From Pseudomonadota bacterium (lineage in GTDB: Bacteria > Myxococcota_A > Polyangia > Fen-1088), in NCBI GenBank assembly GCA_017881285.1, contig JADGRD010000270.1, positions 1 through 5,717 on the forward strand: a DNA stretch of 5,717 nt. The letters run 5' to 3'. The translations under genes and the position numbers were made by a program. Below are positions 1 through 5,345 of the stretch, in pieces. A model generated the notes under the pieces. It had not been told where the DNA came from. It searched no databases and worked only from the letters and a program-made list of their open reading frames with translations. Position 1 is the first letter of the stretch. The number at the start of each line of letters is the position of its first letter.

Positions 1-246
1 CCTCAGGGCATCGGCCTGGCCGGAGAGTCCCCCGCCCTTCACGCTGGCGAAAATGTCGAGACTGCCGGAAGTCTCGGTGAGCTCGAGCGCCTGGCGGAAC
101 ACCATGCGCGAGGTCTCGCGGCCGAAATAAGCCTCCAAGGTCCGCTCGTTGATCTGGATCTTGCCGTTGCCGGGCTGGATCCAGACGCGCGCCACCGCAT
201 GCTTGCGACGGCCAGTGGCATAAATACTCTTCTGCGGGTCAATCAT
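1..246 (-). CDS. rpsI: 30S ribosomal protein S9, C-terminal part beyond the window edge
   Basis: S9 is a small-subunit ribosomal protein whose C-terminal tail reaches the P-site tRNA. The 82 visible residues carry the family signature at residues 9-23 (YATGRRKHAVARVWI). This is followed by the PGNGKI-x-IN stretch (25-33), the YFGRET block (40-45) and the glycine-rich GGGLSGQA segment (71-78). S9 proteins usually have about 130 residues, so the basic C-terminal tail, normally ending near KKYGR/KR, lies outside the window. The ATG at 246-244 is chosen because the family begins just before the YATGRRK motif and because GGAG (257-254) stands 7 bases upstream. The gene starts 15 bases after the rplM stop codon, so the two are almost certainly cotranscribed. 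Identification is secure; only the missing end is unknown. Confidence 0.97.
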   Translation of the reverse strand, partial: MIDPQKSIYATGRRKHAVARVWIQPGNGKIQINERTLEAYFGRETSRMVFRQALELTETSGSLDIFASVKGGGLSGQADALR

Positions 247-247
247 G

Positions 248-258
248 CGGAGACTCCG
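248..258 (-). promoter_or_regulatory. rpsI ribosome binding site inside a short dyad
   Basis: Read on the minus strand, the 15-base rplM-rpsI gap holds GGAG (257-254), 7 bases ahead of the rpsI ATG. It lies inside the perfect dyad CGGAG-T-CTCCG (258-248). As RNA this could form at most a 4-bp stem with a 3-base loop that covers the Shine-Dalgarno. A ribosome finishing rplM would open it, which would favour translational coupling. The site itself is clear; the coupling role is inference. Confidence 0.55.
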
Positions 259-261
259 GAC

Positions 262-714
262 TTACGATAGGGCGAGCGGTTTGGGCTGCTGGGCGCTGTG
301 CGGGTGCTCGGTGCCCGCGTAGACCTTCAGCTTCTTGTAGATACGGCGGCCGAGCGGGCCCTTGGGCAGCATGCCCCAGACGGCGCGCTTGACCAGCTCG
401 GTCGGGTGCTTCTCGATGAGCTGCTTGGCCGAGTACTCGGCCAGGCCGCCCGGGAAGAGCGAGTGATCCCGATACAGCTTGTCAGTCCACTTCTTGCCCG
501 TCAGGCGCACCTTCTCGGCGTTCACCACCACCACGAAGCCGCCGGTGTCGGCGTGCGGGGTGAAGATGGCCTTGTCCTTGCCACGCAAGACCGAAGCGAT
601 CTTCGTGGCGGCACGACCCAGGGTCTTGCCCTGGACGTCGGCGATGTACCAGGAGCGAGAGGTGGACTCCTTGGCGGATACGGTCTTTCTTTGGCGCGGC
701 GCTACTGTAGACAC
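262..714 (-). CDS. rplM: 50S ribosomal protein L13
   Basis: L13 is an early-assembly protein of the large ribosomal subunit that binds 23S rRNA. The 150-residue product aligns over its whole length with L13 (about 142 residues in E. coli). Visible blocks are SWYIADVQGKTLGR (21-34), LRGKDKAIFTPHADTG (43-58), NAEKVRLTGKK (65-75), the hallmark GMLPKGPLGR (114-123), KKLKVYAG (127-134) and HPHSAQQP (137-144). The first nine or so residues extend beyond the usual start. No ATG, GTG or TTG occurs at the family start point, and an in-frame stop lies at 726-724, so the GTG at 714-712 is the only sensible start. An AGAAG upstream is a weak Shine-Dalgarno at best. In E. coli the operon is repressed by L13 acting on the mRNA leader. 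Here the leader seems very short or absent (see the promoter at 724-752). Confidence 0.97.
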   Translation of the reverse strand: MSTVAPRQRKTVSAKESTSRSWYIADVQGKTLGRAATKIASVLRGKDKAIFTPHADTGGFVVVVNAEKVRLTGKKWTDKLYRDHSLFPGGLAEYSAKQLIEKHPTELVKRAVWGMLPKGPLGRRIYKKLKVYAGTEHPHSAQQPKPLALS

Positions 715-723
715 GGGGCGCTT

Positions 724-752
724 CTAATACTAGAGCCACGGCCGGAAGTCAA
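724..752 (-). promoter_or_regulatory. Sigma-70-type promoter of rplM-rpsI
   Basis: On the minus strand TTGACT (752-747; 5 of 6 matches to the -35 consensus) is followed after exactly 17 bases by TATTAG (729-724; 4 of 6 matches to the -10 consensus). It lies immediately upstream of rplM in the 163-base gap after the glycosyltransferase stop codon. Transcription would start about 7 bases downstream of the -10 box, near 717, which is only about 3 bases before the GTG at 714. The overlapping hexamer TAGTAT (732-727) would give a spacer of only 14 and is less likely. The box quality and spacing make a real promoter likely, but nothing in the sequence proves it. Confidence 0.65.
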
Positions 753-877
753 CCCTACGCCGGGGCCAACGGCATCCGTGGAGTCCGCCCTCCGGCCCCA
801 GTGCCGGCGAATTTGCGCACCGGGCCGATGGGCGCCCTTGCCAACACGCGGCAGGCAGCCGGCCAGCGCAACGTCGC

Positions 878-2506
878 TCAGCGTGGAAGCTCATCTCTCC
901 TGCGGTAGACGCGCGCAAGGATTTCAGCCCGTGGCCCGGCTTCCGCGGCCGTCCCACTCCACGACACGCGCGCCTTGCCGGTCTCGTCGCCCTCCACGGT
1001 CCCCACCTGCTGGTAGTGCTCCCGCGCGAAACGCCTTGCCCACTCGAAGATCGTCCGGTCGCTCGCCGGCCCGGCCAACCACGACGGGTACGTCTTGACG
1101 GTCACCAGAAAGAGCGGCATCGAGGACTCGATCTCGCGCATCATCTGTTCCTGCATCCTTGGCGCGTAGGGCTGCGGTTCCATGAGGGCGTAGGTGTAGA
1201 TGTAGCCGGTGGCCGAGCGCCGCCCGGCGTAGAAGGAGATTTCGGGCTCCGAGCCGAGCACGGCGAGGCGGTCGGCCGCGGCCGAGTGCTCCCGGATGTA
1301 CCGGCCAATCTCCTCCATCTCGGGAAACAAGTTCGCCTTGTACCTCTGCCGGCTCAGCTCGACCGGGGACATCGTGAAGAGGTAGCCGCGCTCGCTCACG
1401 ACGTAGTGGCCAATGCTGGCAAGAAAGAGCAGCGAAGCGACGAGCCGCGTGGCCACCGCGTCCGCCCGCGCGCGCGGAAGCAAGCGCGCGCTCGCCACGA
1501 CCGCGATCGCGGCCAGGAGAGCCAGCGCGGGCAAGAGCAGGACGAAGTAGTGCTCGCGGAAGAGAAAGCCGGGAACAATGGCGAGCCAGGAGACGGCGGT
1601 GAGGCCGAAGACGATCGCCCGCGCCCGGCCGGGCCACCTGCAAAGGGCCAGGGCCAGCAGGCCCGCTGCCGCCAGAAACCACACCACGAACGTGTGTTCG
1701 CCGGCCTTGCCCACCCCGTACAGGAAGGTGGCGGCAGCGTCCCGGAGAGGGACCGTGCGCACGTATTCCGTGGCGTAGGTGACCGTCCAGAACCAGAACT
1801 GGCGCCACACCCCCTCGACGGCCATGACGGCGGTCAGGACCGCCAGCGGCAGCGCGAAGCCCAGACCGAGCCAGCCGGCGACGCGACCCGCCGCACGGTA
1901 GTCTCGCCGCCCGCCTCCCAGGCAATCGCCGACGGCCAGCGCCAGCCCGCCCGCGAAGTACGCGACCGCGTGCTGCTTCATGAGGACCGCCGTTCCGAGC
2001 AGAAGACCCGCGCCTAGGAAGGTCCGCGCGCGCCCGCCGGGTTGGCCGCGCACCAGGAGCAGAAGCCCGCCCAGGGCAAAGCAAAGCGCGAAGTGCGTGG
2101 CGTGCGCCCAGACGCCCATCACGCCGCGATCGAGCGAGAGCAAGGCGAAGAACGCGGCCGCCAGCACCGCCGTGAAGTCATCGAGCAGCCGCCGCCCGAG
2201 CGCGAAGACCAGCAGGATCGTCGCCGCATTCACCAGCATGAGCCCCAGGTGGATGGCGCGAGCCGACGGCCCCGCCAGCGCCATGATGACGCTGTAGGCG
2301 TAGTACGTCCCCGGGAACTTCATGTTGTAGGCTTGGGCATAGGGCGGCACGCCTTGCAGGAGGAGTTGCCCGGCGTAGGCGTACTCGCCCTCGTCGCGTT
2401 CCAGGGGTACGTCGGCGACGCGCACGCGAAAGGCGGCCGCGAGCGCGATGACGGCCAGCACGGCGAGAAGGGGCGTGCGCCGGTTCCGCGGTGGTGTGTC
2501 CGTCAC
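878..2506 (-). CDS. GT39/PMT-type (GT-C fold) membrane glycosyltransferase
   Basis: This 542-residue polytopic membrane protein resembles the ArnT/dolichyl-phosphate-mannose-protein mannosyltransferase superfamily. Those enzymes move a sugar from a polyprenyl-phosphate carrier to a lipid, glycan or protein on the outer face of the inner membrane. After the first helix (about 12-28) comes the acidic motif ERDEGEYAYAGQLLLQG (36-52), the GT-C catalytic Asp/Glu site in the first periplasmic loop, then YNMKFPGTYYAYS (60-72). Some ten further hydrophobic segments run to about residue 370. They include MKQHAVAYFAGG (176-187) and FREHYFVLLLPALALLAA (316-333), a pattern common in the family. The last 150 or so residues form a soluble domain. 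The start is the GTG at 2506-2504, with AGGG about 7 bases upstream. The substrate cannot be told from sequence, and no other glycan gene is in the window. It stands alone on the minus strand, ends 163 bases before rplM and is divergent from the redox operon. Confidence 0.85.
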   Translation of the reverse strand: MTDTPPRNRRTPLLAVLAVIALAAAFRVRVADVPLERDEGEYAYAGQLLLQGVPPYAQAYNMKFPGTYYAYSVIMALAGPSARAIHLGLMLVNAATILLVFALGRRLLDDFTAVLAAAFFALLSLDRGVMGVWAHATHFALCFALGGLLLLVRGQPGGRARTFLGAGLLLGTAVLMKQHAVAYFAGGLALAVGDCLGGGRRDYRAAGRVAGWLGLGFALPLAVLTAVMAVEGVWRQFWFWTVTYATEYVRTVPLRDAAATFLYGVGKAGEHTFVVWFLAAAGLLALALCRWPGRARAIVFGLTAVSWLAIVPGFLFREHYFVLLLPALALLAAIAVVASARLLPRARADAVATRLVASLLFLASIGHYVVSERGYLFTMSPVELSRQRYKANLFPEMEEIGRYIREHSAAADRLAVLGSEPEISFYAGRRSATGYIYTYALMEPQPYAPRMQEQMMREIESSMPLFLVTVKTYPSWLAGPASDRTIFEWARRFAREHYQQVGTVEGDETGKARVSWSGTAAEAGPRAEILARVYRRRDELPR

Positions 2507-2558
2507 CCTTGCACCCTACTGCGTCTTGCACGCATTCCCAAGACAGGCAGGAAGCGAG

Positions 2559-2599
2559 CGTCGCCGGAAGTGTCGCGACGGTTGCGAACCGGGTACCCG
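2559..2599. repeat. Short dyads in the divergent intergenic region
   Basis: The 112 bases between the divergent glycosyltransferase and cytochrome genes hold an inverted repeat, CGTCGC (2559-2564) and GCGACG (2575-2580), separated by 10 bases. The right part overlaps the palindrome GTCGCGAC (2573-2580). A second perfect 10-base palindrome, CGGGTACCCG, lies at 2590-2599, just ahead of the ribosome binding site. The heptamer CTTGCAC also occurs twice, at 2508-2514 and 2525-2531. These could be operator sites, but short GC-rich dyads arise easily by chance in DNA of this composition. I could not find a convincing -35/-10 pair in either direction here. Confidence 0.3.
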
Positions 2600-2602
2600 T
2601 AT

Positions 2603-2608
2603 AGGAAG
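2603..2608 (+). promoter_or_regulatory. Ribosome binding site of the NarI-like gene
   Basis: AGGAAG lies 10 bases before the ATG at 2619 and 13 before a second ATG at 2622. An in-frame stop (TGA, 2610-2612) excludes earlier starts, and the spacing slightly favours the first ATG. Confidence 0.6.
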
Positions 2609-2618
2609 ATGAGTAGCC

Positions 2619-3605
2619 ATGATGGTGCTGGTTTTCGTGCCCTATCTGGCAGCGGCCGTCTTCGTCGCCGCCGTCGTCATCCGGTGGGTCAAGATCGCCA
2701 GGCTGCCGGTCCACTTGCGCTGGGAACTGTACCCGGTCGCCCACGAACGCAACTCCGCCTACGGTGGCTCGTTCTTCGAGCGTCTGGACTGGTGGAAACA
2801 CCACCCGCCCACGAGCCGTATGGGCGAGCTCAAGGTCATGGTGCCCGAGATGCTCCTACTCACGGGCGTGCACGAGCACGACCGCGCGCTCTGGTTCCGC
2901 AGCTACCCGTTCCACCTAGGCCTCTATCTGCTGGCCGGCTTCATCGGGCTGCTGCTGGCCGGCGCCATCGCCCAGACCTTCGGGGCTCGCATCGAAGCAG
3001 GGTGGCTCCCGACAACCACCACGGTCGTCGGCGTGGCCGGGCTCGTCTTGCTGGCGGCGGGCTCCTTGGGTCTGCTCCTGCGCCGCCTGGCCAGCCCGGC
3101 GTTGCGTGCGCACAGCGCAGCCGCGGACTTCGCGAACTTGATCTTCTTCTTCACGGCGGCGGTGCTGGGGCTTGTCACCTTCGCCACCGTCGATCGCGAT
3201 TTCGCCAGCCTGCGCCTCTTCGTGCGCGCGCTCGTGACCTTCCAGCCCGCCGGCGAAATGCCCGCGCTGGTTGCCATCGAGATCGTCGTGGTCTCCGCCC
3301 TCGCCGCCTACATCCCGCTCACCCATATGTCGCATTTCTTCACCAAGTGGTTCATGTACCACGACGTACGTTGGAACGACGAAGTCAACCAGGTCGGTTC
3401 CAAGCTCGAGGCCGCCATCGGCCGCCAGCTCGGCCACAAGGTGGACTGGAGCGCCCCGCACATTCGCGGGGACGGCAAGAAAACCTGGGTCGACGTGGCC
3501 ACCGAACGCGTGAGCGACAGCGGGCTTCGCCCGGTGGAGCTCGACGCGGGAGATGGAAAGAACCCACCCAGGGTTCTTTCGCAAAAGGAAATCGGCAAGC
3601 CATGA
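2619..3605 (+). CDS. NarI/DsrM/TmcC-like cytochrome b membrane subunit
   Basis: This 328-residue protein has five hydrophobic helices at about 3-23, 97-117, 133-156, 170-190 and 217-240, like the gamma subunit of respiratory nitrate reductase (NarI) and its relatives DsrM, HmeC and TmcC. Such subunits exchange electrons with membrane quinones through heme b. The segment SYPFHLGLYLL (95-105) at the start of helix 2 and PLTHMSHFFTKW (233-244) at the end of helix 5 supply the membrane histidines H99, H236 and H239. Basic loops after helices 1, 3 and 5 put those ends in the cytoplasm. E. coli NarI has 225 residues; the excess is a loop of about 70 residues before helix 2 and a soluble tail of about 85 residues. 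No NarG or NarH is nearby, and the overlap with the HdrD-like gene points to a DsrMK/TmcBC-type complex rather than nitrate reductase. Its exact partner and direction of electron flow are unknown. Confidence 0.85.
   Translation: MMVLVFVPYLAAAVFVAAVVIRWVKIARLPVHLRWELYPVAHERNSAYGGSFFERLDWWKHHPPTSRMGELKVMVPEMLLLTGVHEHDRALWFRSYPFHLGLYLLAGFIGLLLAGAIAQTFGARIEAGWLPTTTTVVGVAGLVLLAAGSLGLLLRRLASPALRAHSAAADFANLIFFFTAAVLGLVTFATVDRDFASLRLFVRALVTFQPAGEMPALVAIEIVVVSALAAYIPLTHMSHFFTKWFMYHDVRWNDEVNQVGSKLEAAIGRQLGHKVDWSAPHIRGDGKKTWVDVATERVSDSGLRPVELDAGDGKNPPRVLSQKEIGKP
3556..3580 (+). other. Perfect 10-bp stem-loop at the end of the NarI-like gene
   Basis: GAAAGAACCC (3556-3565) and GGGTTCTTTC (3571-3580) are exact reverse complements around a 5-base loop, ACCCA. 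The element lies inside the last codons of the NarI-like gene, ahead of the AAGGAA (3585-3590) that serves the next gene. It is followed by GCAAAAGG rather than a run of T, so it does not look like an intrinsic terminator. It could adjust the ratio of the two proteins or stabilise the upstream message; that is inference. Confidence 0.6.
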
Positions 3606-5203
3606 CCACCGCCGTTCCCTTCGCCAACGTCGGCCGGCCGAGCGAGCGGCTCGGCACCCTCGAAGAGAAACACCGGATTCCGTTGCCGCCGCCCTACGAC
3701 AAGGACGAGGAGCCACCGCTGCCACAGCTTTCCGCCCAGGTGCGCGCGGCCTGCGAATGCTCGCTCGACGACACGGTCGCGGTTTCCCTGCCCCGCCCCG
3801 CCAGCCCCGAGGCGGAGGAGGCGCTGGTCAAGAGTTTCTTGGCCGGCCTCGACAAGCTCTTCAGCGAAGCCAACAACTGGACCTTCCTCGAACCCCTCGT
3901 GCTGTCGATCGAGCACTGTGCGAAGTGCCAGACCTGCGCGGAGGCCTGTCACATCTTCGTGGAGAGCGGCAGAAACGAGCTCTATCGGCCGACCTTCCGC
4001 TCCGAGATCCTGCGGCGCCTCTATTTCAAGCACAAAAGCGGCGGCAGCCTCGTCTCGCGCTTCCAGCACGGCGACATCGATATCAACTGGACCACCATCG
4101 CGCGCTTGCTGGAGCTGGCGTACCGCTGCAACCTCTGCCGGCGCTGCGCCCAAACCTGTCCCATCGGGGTTGACAACGGCCTGCTCGCCCACGAGATCCG
4201 CAAGCTCTTCAGCATGGAGCTGGGCATCGCCCCCAAGGAGATCCACGAGAAGGGCTCGCTGCTACAACTGCGCGTCGGCTCGTCTACCGGGATGAGTCCG
4301 GCCGCAGTCAAGGACAACATCGATTTCATCGACCAGGACATGAGCGAGAAGACCGGCATCCCGGTCAAGACCCGGTGGGACGTCGCCGGCGCGGACGTGC
4401 TGCTCATGCACAACGCCGGCGAGATCCTCGCGTGGCCGGAGAACCCGGGCGCCTTCGCGCTCATCCTCGACGCCGCCGGGATCTCGTGGACGCTGTCGAG
4501 CGAGCTCGTCGGCTACGACGCCATCAACTACGGCCTGTGGTACGACGACGCCCAGTTCGCGCGGGTGGCGGTCAAGCACGCCCAGATCGCCCGCAAGCTC
4601 GGCGTCAAGAAGCTGGTCATCGGCGAATGCGGGCACGCCCACAAGTCGATGATGGTCATCGCCGATCGCGTGCTCACCGGCGAGCTCAACATCCCGCGCG
4701 AGAGCTCGATGACCTTGCTCGACGACATCGTGGCGAGCGGCAAGCTCAAGCTCGATCCCACGCGCAACGACTTCCCGGTGACCCTGCACGACCCCTGCAA
4801 CGTCGTGCGCTTGATGGGCGTGGTCGAGCCGCAGCGACGCATCCTGCGCCAGATCGCGCCGCGCTTCCGCGAGATGACCCCGCACGGGGTCGACAACTAC
4901 TGCTGCGGCGGCGGCAGCGGCTTCGCCATCATGTCGGGTCACAACTTCGCCGACTGGCGCATGCGCGTCGCCTCGCGGCGGAAATTCCGGCAGATCCTCG
5001 AAGCGTTCGCCGACGACCTCGACCCCAAGCACCCCAAGTACGTCTGCGCCCCGTGCAGCAACTGCAAGGGCGCGATTCGCGACATTCTCAAGCGCTACCG
5101 GGCCTGGGAGCGCGTCGGCATTCACTACGGCGGCCTCGCCGAGCTCATCGTCAACGCGATGGCCGACGTCAAGCCGGGGTTCATCAACTTCTCGGAGTTG
5201 TAG
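3602..5203 (+). CDS. HdrD/DsrK/TmcB-like iron-sulfur protein with CCG domain
   Basis: This is a 533-residue cytosolic electron-transfer subunit. After a proline-rich N-terminus come two [4Fe-4S] motifs, C106-x2-C109-x2-C112-x3-C116 and C176-x2-C179-x2-C182-x3-C186-Pro. These are of the GlpC/HdrC type, with about 60 residues between them. The C-terminal half should hold two CCG domains. The second is intact: DPC399N, NYC434C435GGGSG, then C482-x2-C485-x2-C488. In heterodisulfide reductases this domain binds the unusual catalytic cluster. The first (about 263-350) keeps only C343 in GECGHAHK and lacks the C...CC...CxxC set. The ATG at 3602 overlaps the TGA of the NarI-like gene by four bases, and AAGGAA (3585-3590) lies 11 bases upstream. 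The frame stays open far upstream, but that part is antisense to, or out of frame with, real genes. By family it should pair with the membrane cytochrome in quinone-linked thiol/disulfide redox chemistry. The actual substrate is unknown. Confidence 0.9.
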   Translation: MTTAVPFANVGRPSERLGTLEEKHRIPLPPPYDKDEEPPLPQLSAQVRAACECSLDDTVAVSLPRPASPEAEEALVKSFLAGLDKLFSEANNWTFLEPLVLSIEHCAKCQTCAEACHIFVESGRNELYRPTFRSEILRRLYFKHKSGGSLVSRFQHGDIDINWTTIARLLELAYRCNLCRRCAQTCPIGVDNGLLAHEIRKLFSMELGIAPKEIHEKGSLLQLRVGSSTGMSPAAVKDNIDFIDQDMSEKTGIPVKTRWDVAGADVLLMHNAGEILAWPENPGAFALILDAAGISWTLSSELVGYDAINYGLWYDDAQFARVAVKHAQIARKLGVKKLVIGECGHAHKSMMVIADRVLTGELNIPRESSMTLLDDIVASGKLKLDPTRNDFPVTLHDPCNVVRLMGVVEPQRRILRQIAPRFREMTPHGVDNYCCGGGSGFAIMSGHNFADWRMRVASRRKFRQILEAFADDLDPKHPKYVCAPCSNCKGAIRDILKRYRAWERVGIHYGGLAELIVNAMADVKPGFINFSEL

Positions 5204-5250
5204 CTCGACTCGTCGTGGAACGTCGTGCAGACCTTGACCGCCACTATTTC

Positions 5251-5275
5251 GGGTGCGCCGATTGGCGCGAGACCC
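5251..5275 (+). terminator. Bulged hairpin downstream of the redox operon, possible terminator
   Basis: GGGT (5251-5254) and GCGCC (5255-5259) pair with GGCGC (5264-5268) and ACCC (5272-5275) around a GATT loop, with a 3-base GAG bulge on the 3' arm. It begins 48 bases after the HdrD-like stop codon. No T tract follows, so it would be a weak or Rho-assisted terminator, or merely a 3'-end stabiliser. Confidence 0.3.
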
Positions 5276-5308
5276 TCTACGGCCCGCCGCCGAGGTAGAT
5301 TCAGTATT

Positions 5309-5345
5309 CCGTTACATTTCACGGCAAGGCCGTTATATTTGACGG
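5309..5345. repeat. Tandem 16-bp dyad repeats, probable operator
   Basis: CCGTTACATTTCACGG (5309-5324) and CCGTTATATTTGACGG (5330-5345) agree at 14 of 16 positions. They are separated by CAAGG, so the repeat period is 21 bp, close to two helical turns. Each unit is itself an imperfect palindrome with CCGT and ACGG arms around an AT-rich core, as expected for dimer-binding sites. The block is a distinct AT-rich island in GC-rich DNA, overlaps both promoter boxes, and ends exactly one base before the GTG of the downstream gene. Two protein dimers could bind side by side on one face of the helix. Autoregulation by the downstream gene product is possible but unproven, and I do not recognise the motif as that of a named regulator. 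Confidence 0.7.
5311..5339 (+). promoter_or_regulatory. Promoter of the GAF-domain regulator gene
   Basis: GTTACA (5311-5316; 4 of 6 matches to the -35 consensus) and TATATT (5334-5339; 5 of 6 matches to the -10 consensus) are separated by exactly 17 bases. The expected transcription start, about 7 bases after the -10 box, is at 5346, which is the first base of the GTG start codon. Each box lies inside one of the two tandem dyads, so a protein bound there would block RNA polymerase. Confidence 0.6.

Noticed and set aside
753..877. Terminator for the glycosyltransferase gene before rplM
   Set aside because: Only weak 3-4 bp GC stems were found on the minus strand (such as TGCC/GGCA), with no T tract.
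298..1098. Plus-strand open frame opposite rplM and the intergenic region
   Set aside because: It is antisense to an unmistakable L13 gene and its translation has no family features.
1016..2017. Plus-strand open frame of about 333 codons antisense to the glycosyltransferase
   Set aside because: Low-complexity Arg/Pro/Gly/Asp-rich translation with no recognisable motif. The minus-strand frame shows clear membrane helices and the GT-C acidic motif.
2600..2605. TATAGG as a -10 box for the NarI-like gene
   Set aside because: No acceptable -35 lies 16-18 bases upstream (GACGGT or CGACGG), and it overlaps the AGGAAG ribosome binding site, which would then not be transcribed.
2042..3601. Open frame continuing upstream in the frame of the HdrD-like gene for about 520 codons
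   Set aside because: The frame stays open only because of high GC content. Its translation is Arg/His/Gln-rich, runs antisense to the glycosyltransferase and out of frame through the NarI-like gene, and the real start at 3602 has an ATGA overlap and a Shine-Dalgarno.
4262..5125. Minus-strand open frame opposite the HdrD-like gene
   Set aside because: It is a mirror frame of a strongly supported gene, rich in Val/Ala/Asp/Arg from codon complementarity, and no ribosome binding site was identified.
5204..5308. Small gene between the HdrD-like gene and the tandem repeats
   Set aside because: No open frame with a plausible start and ribosome binding site was seen; the stretch holds only the bulged hairpin at 5251-5275.
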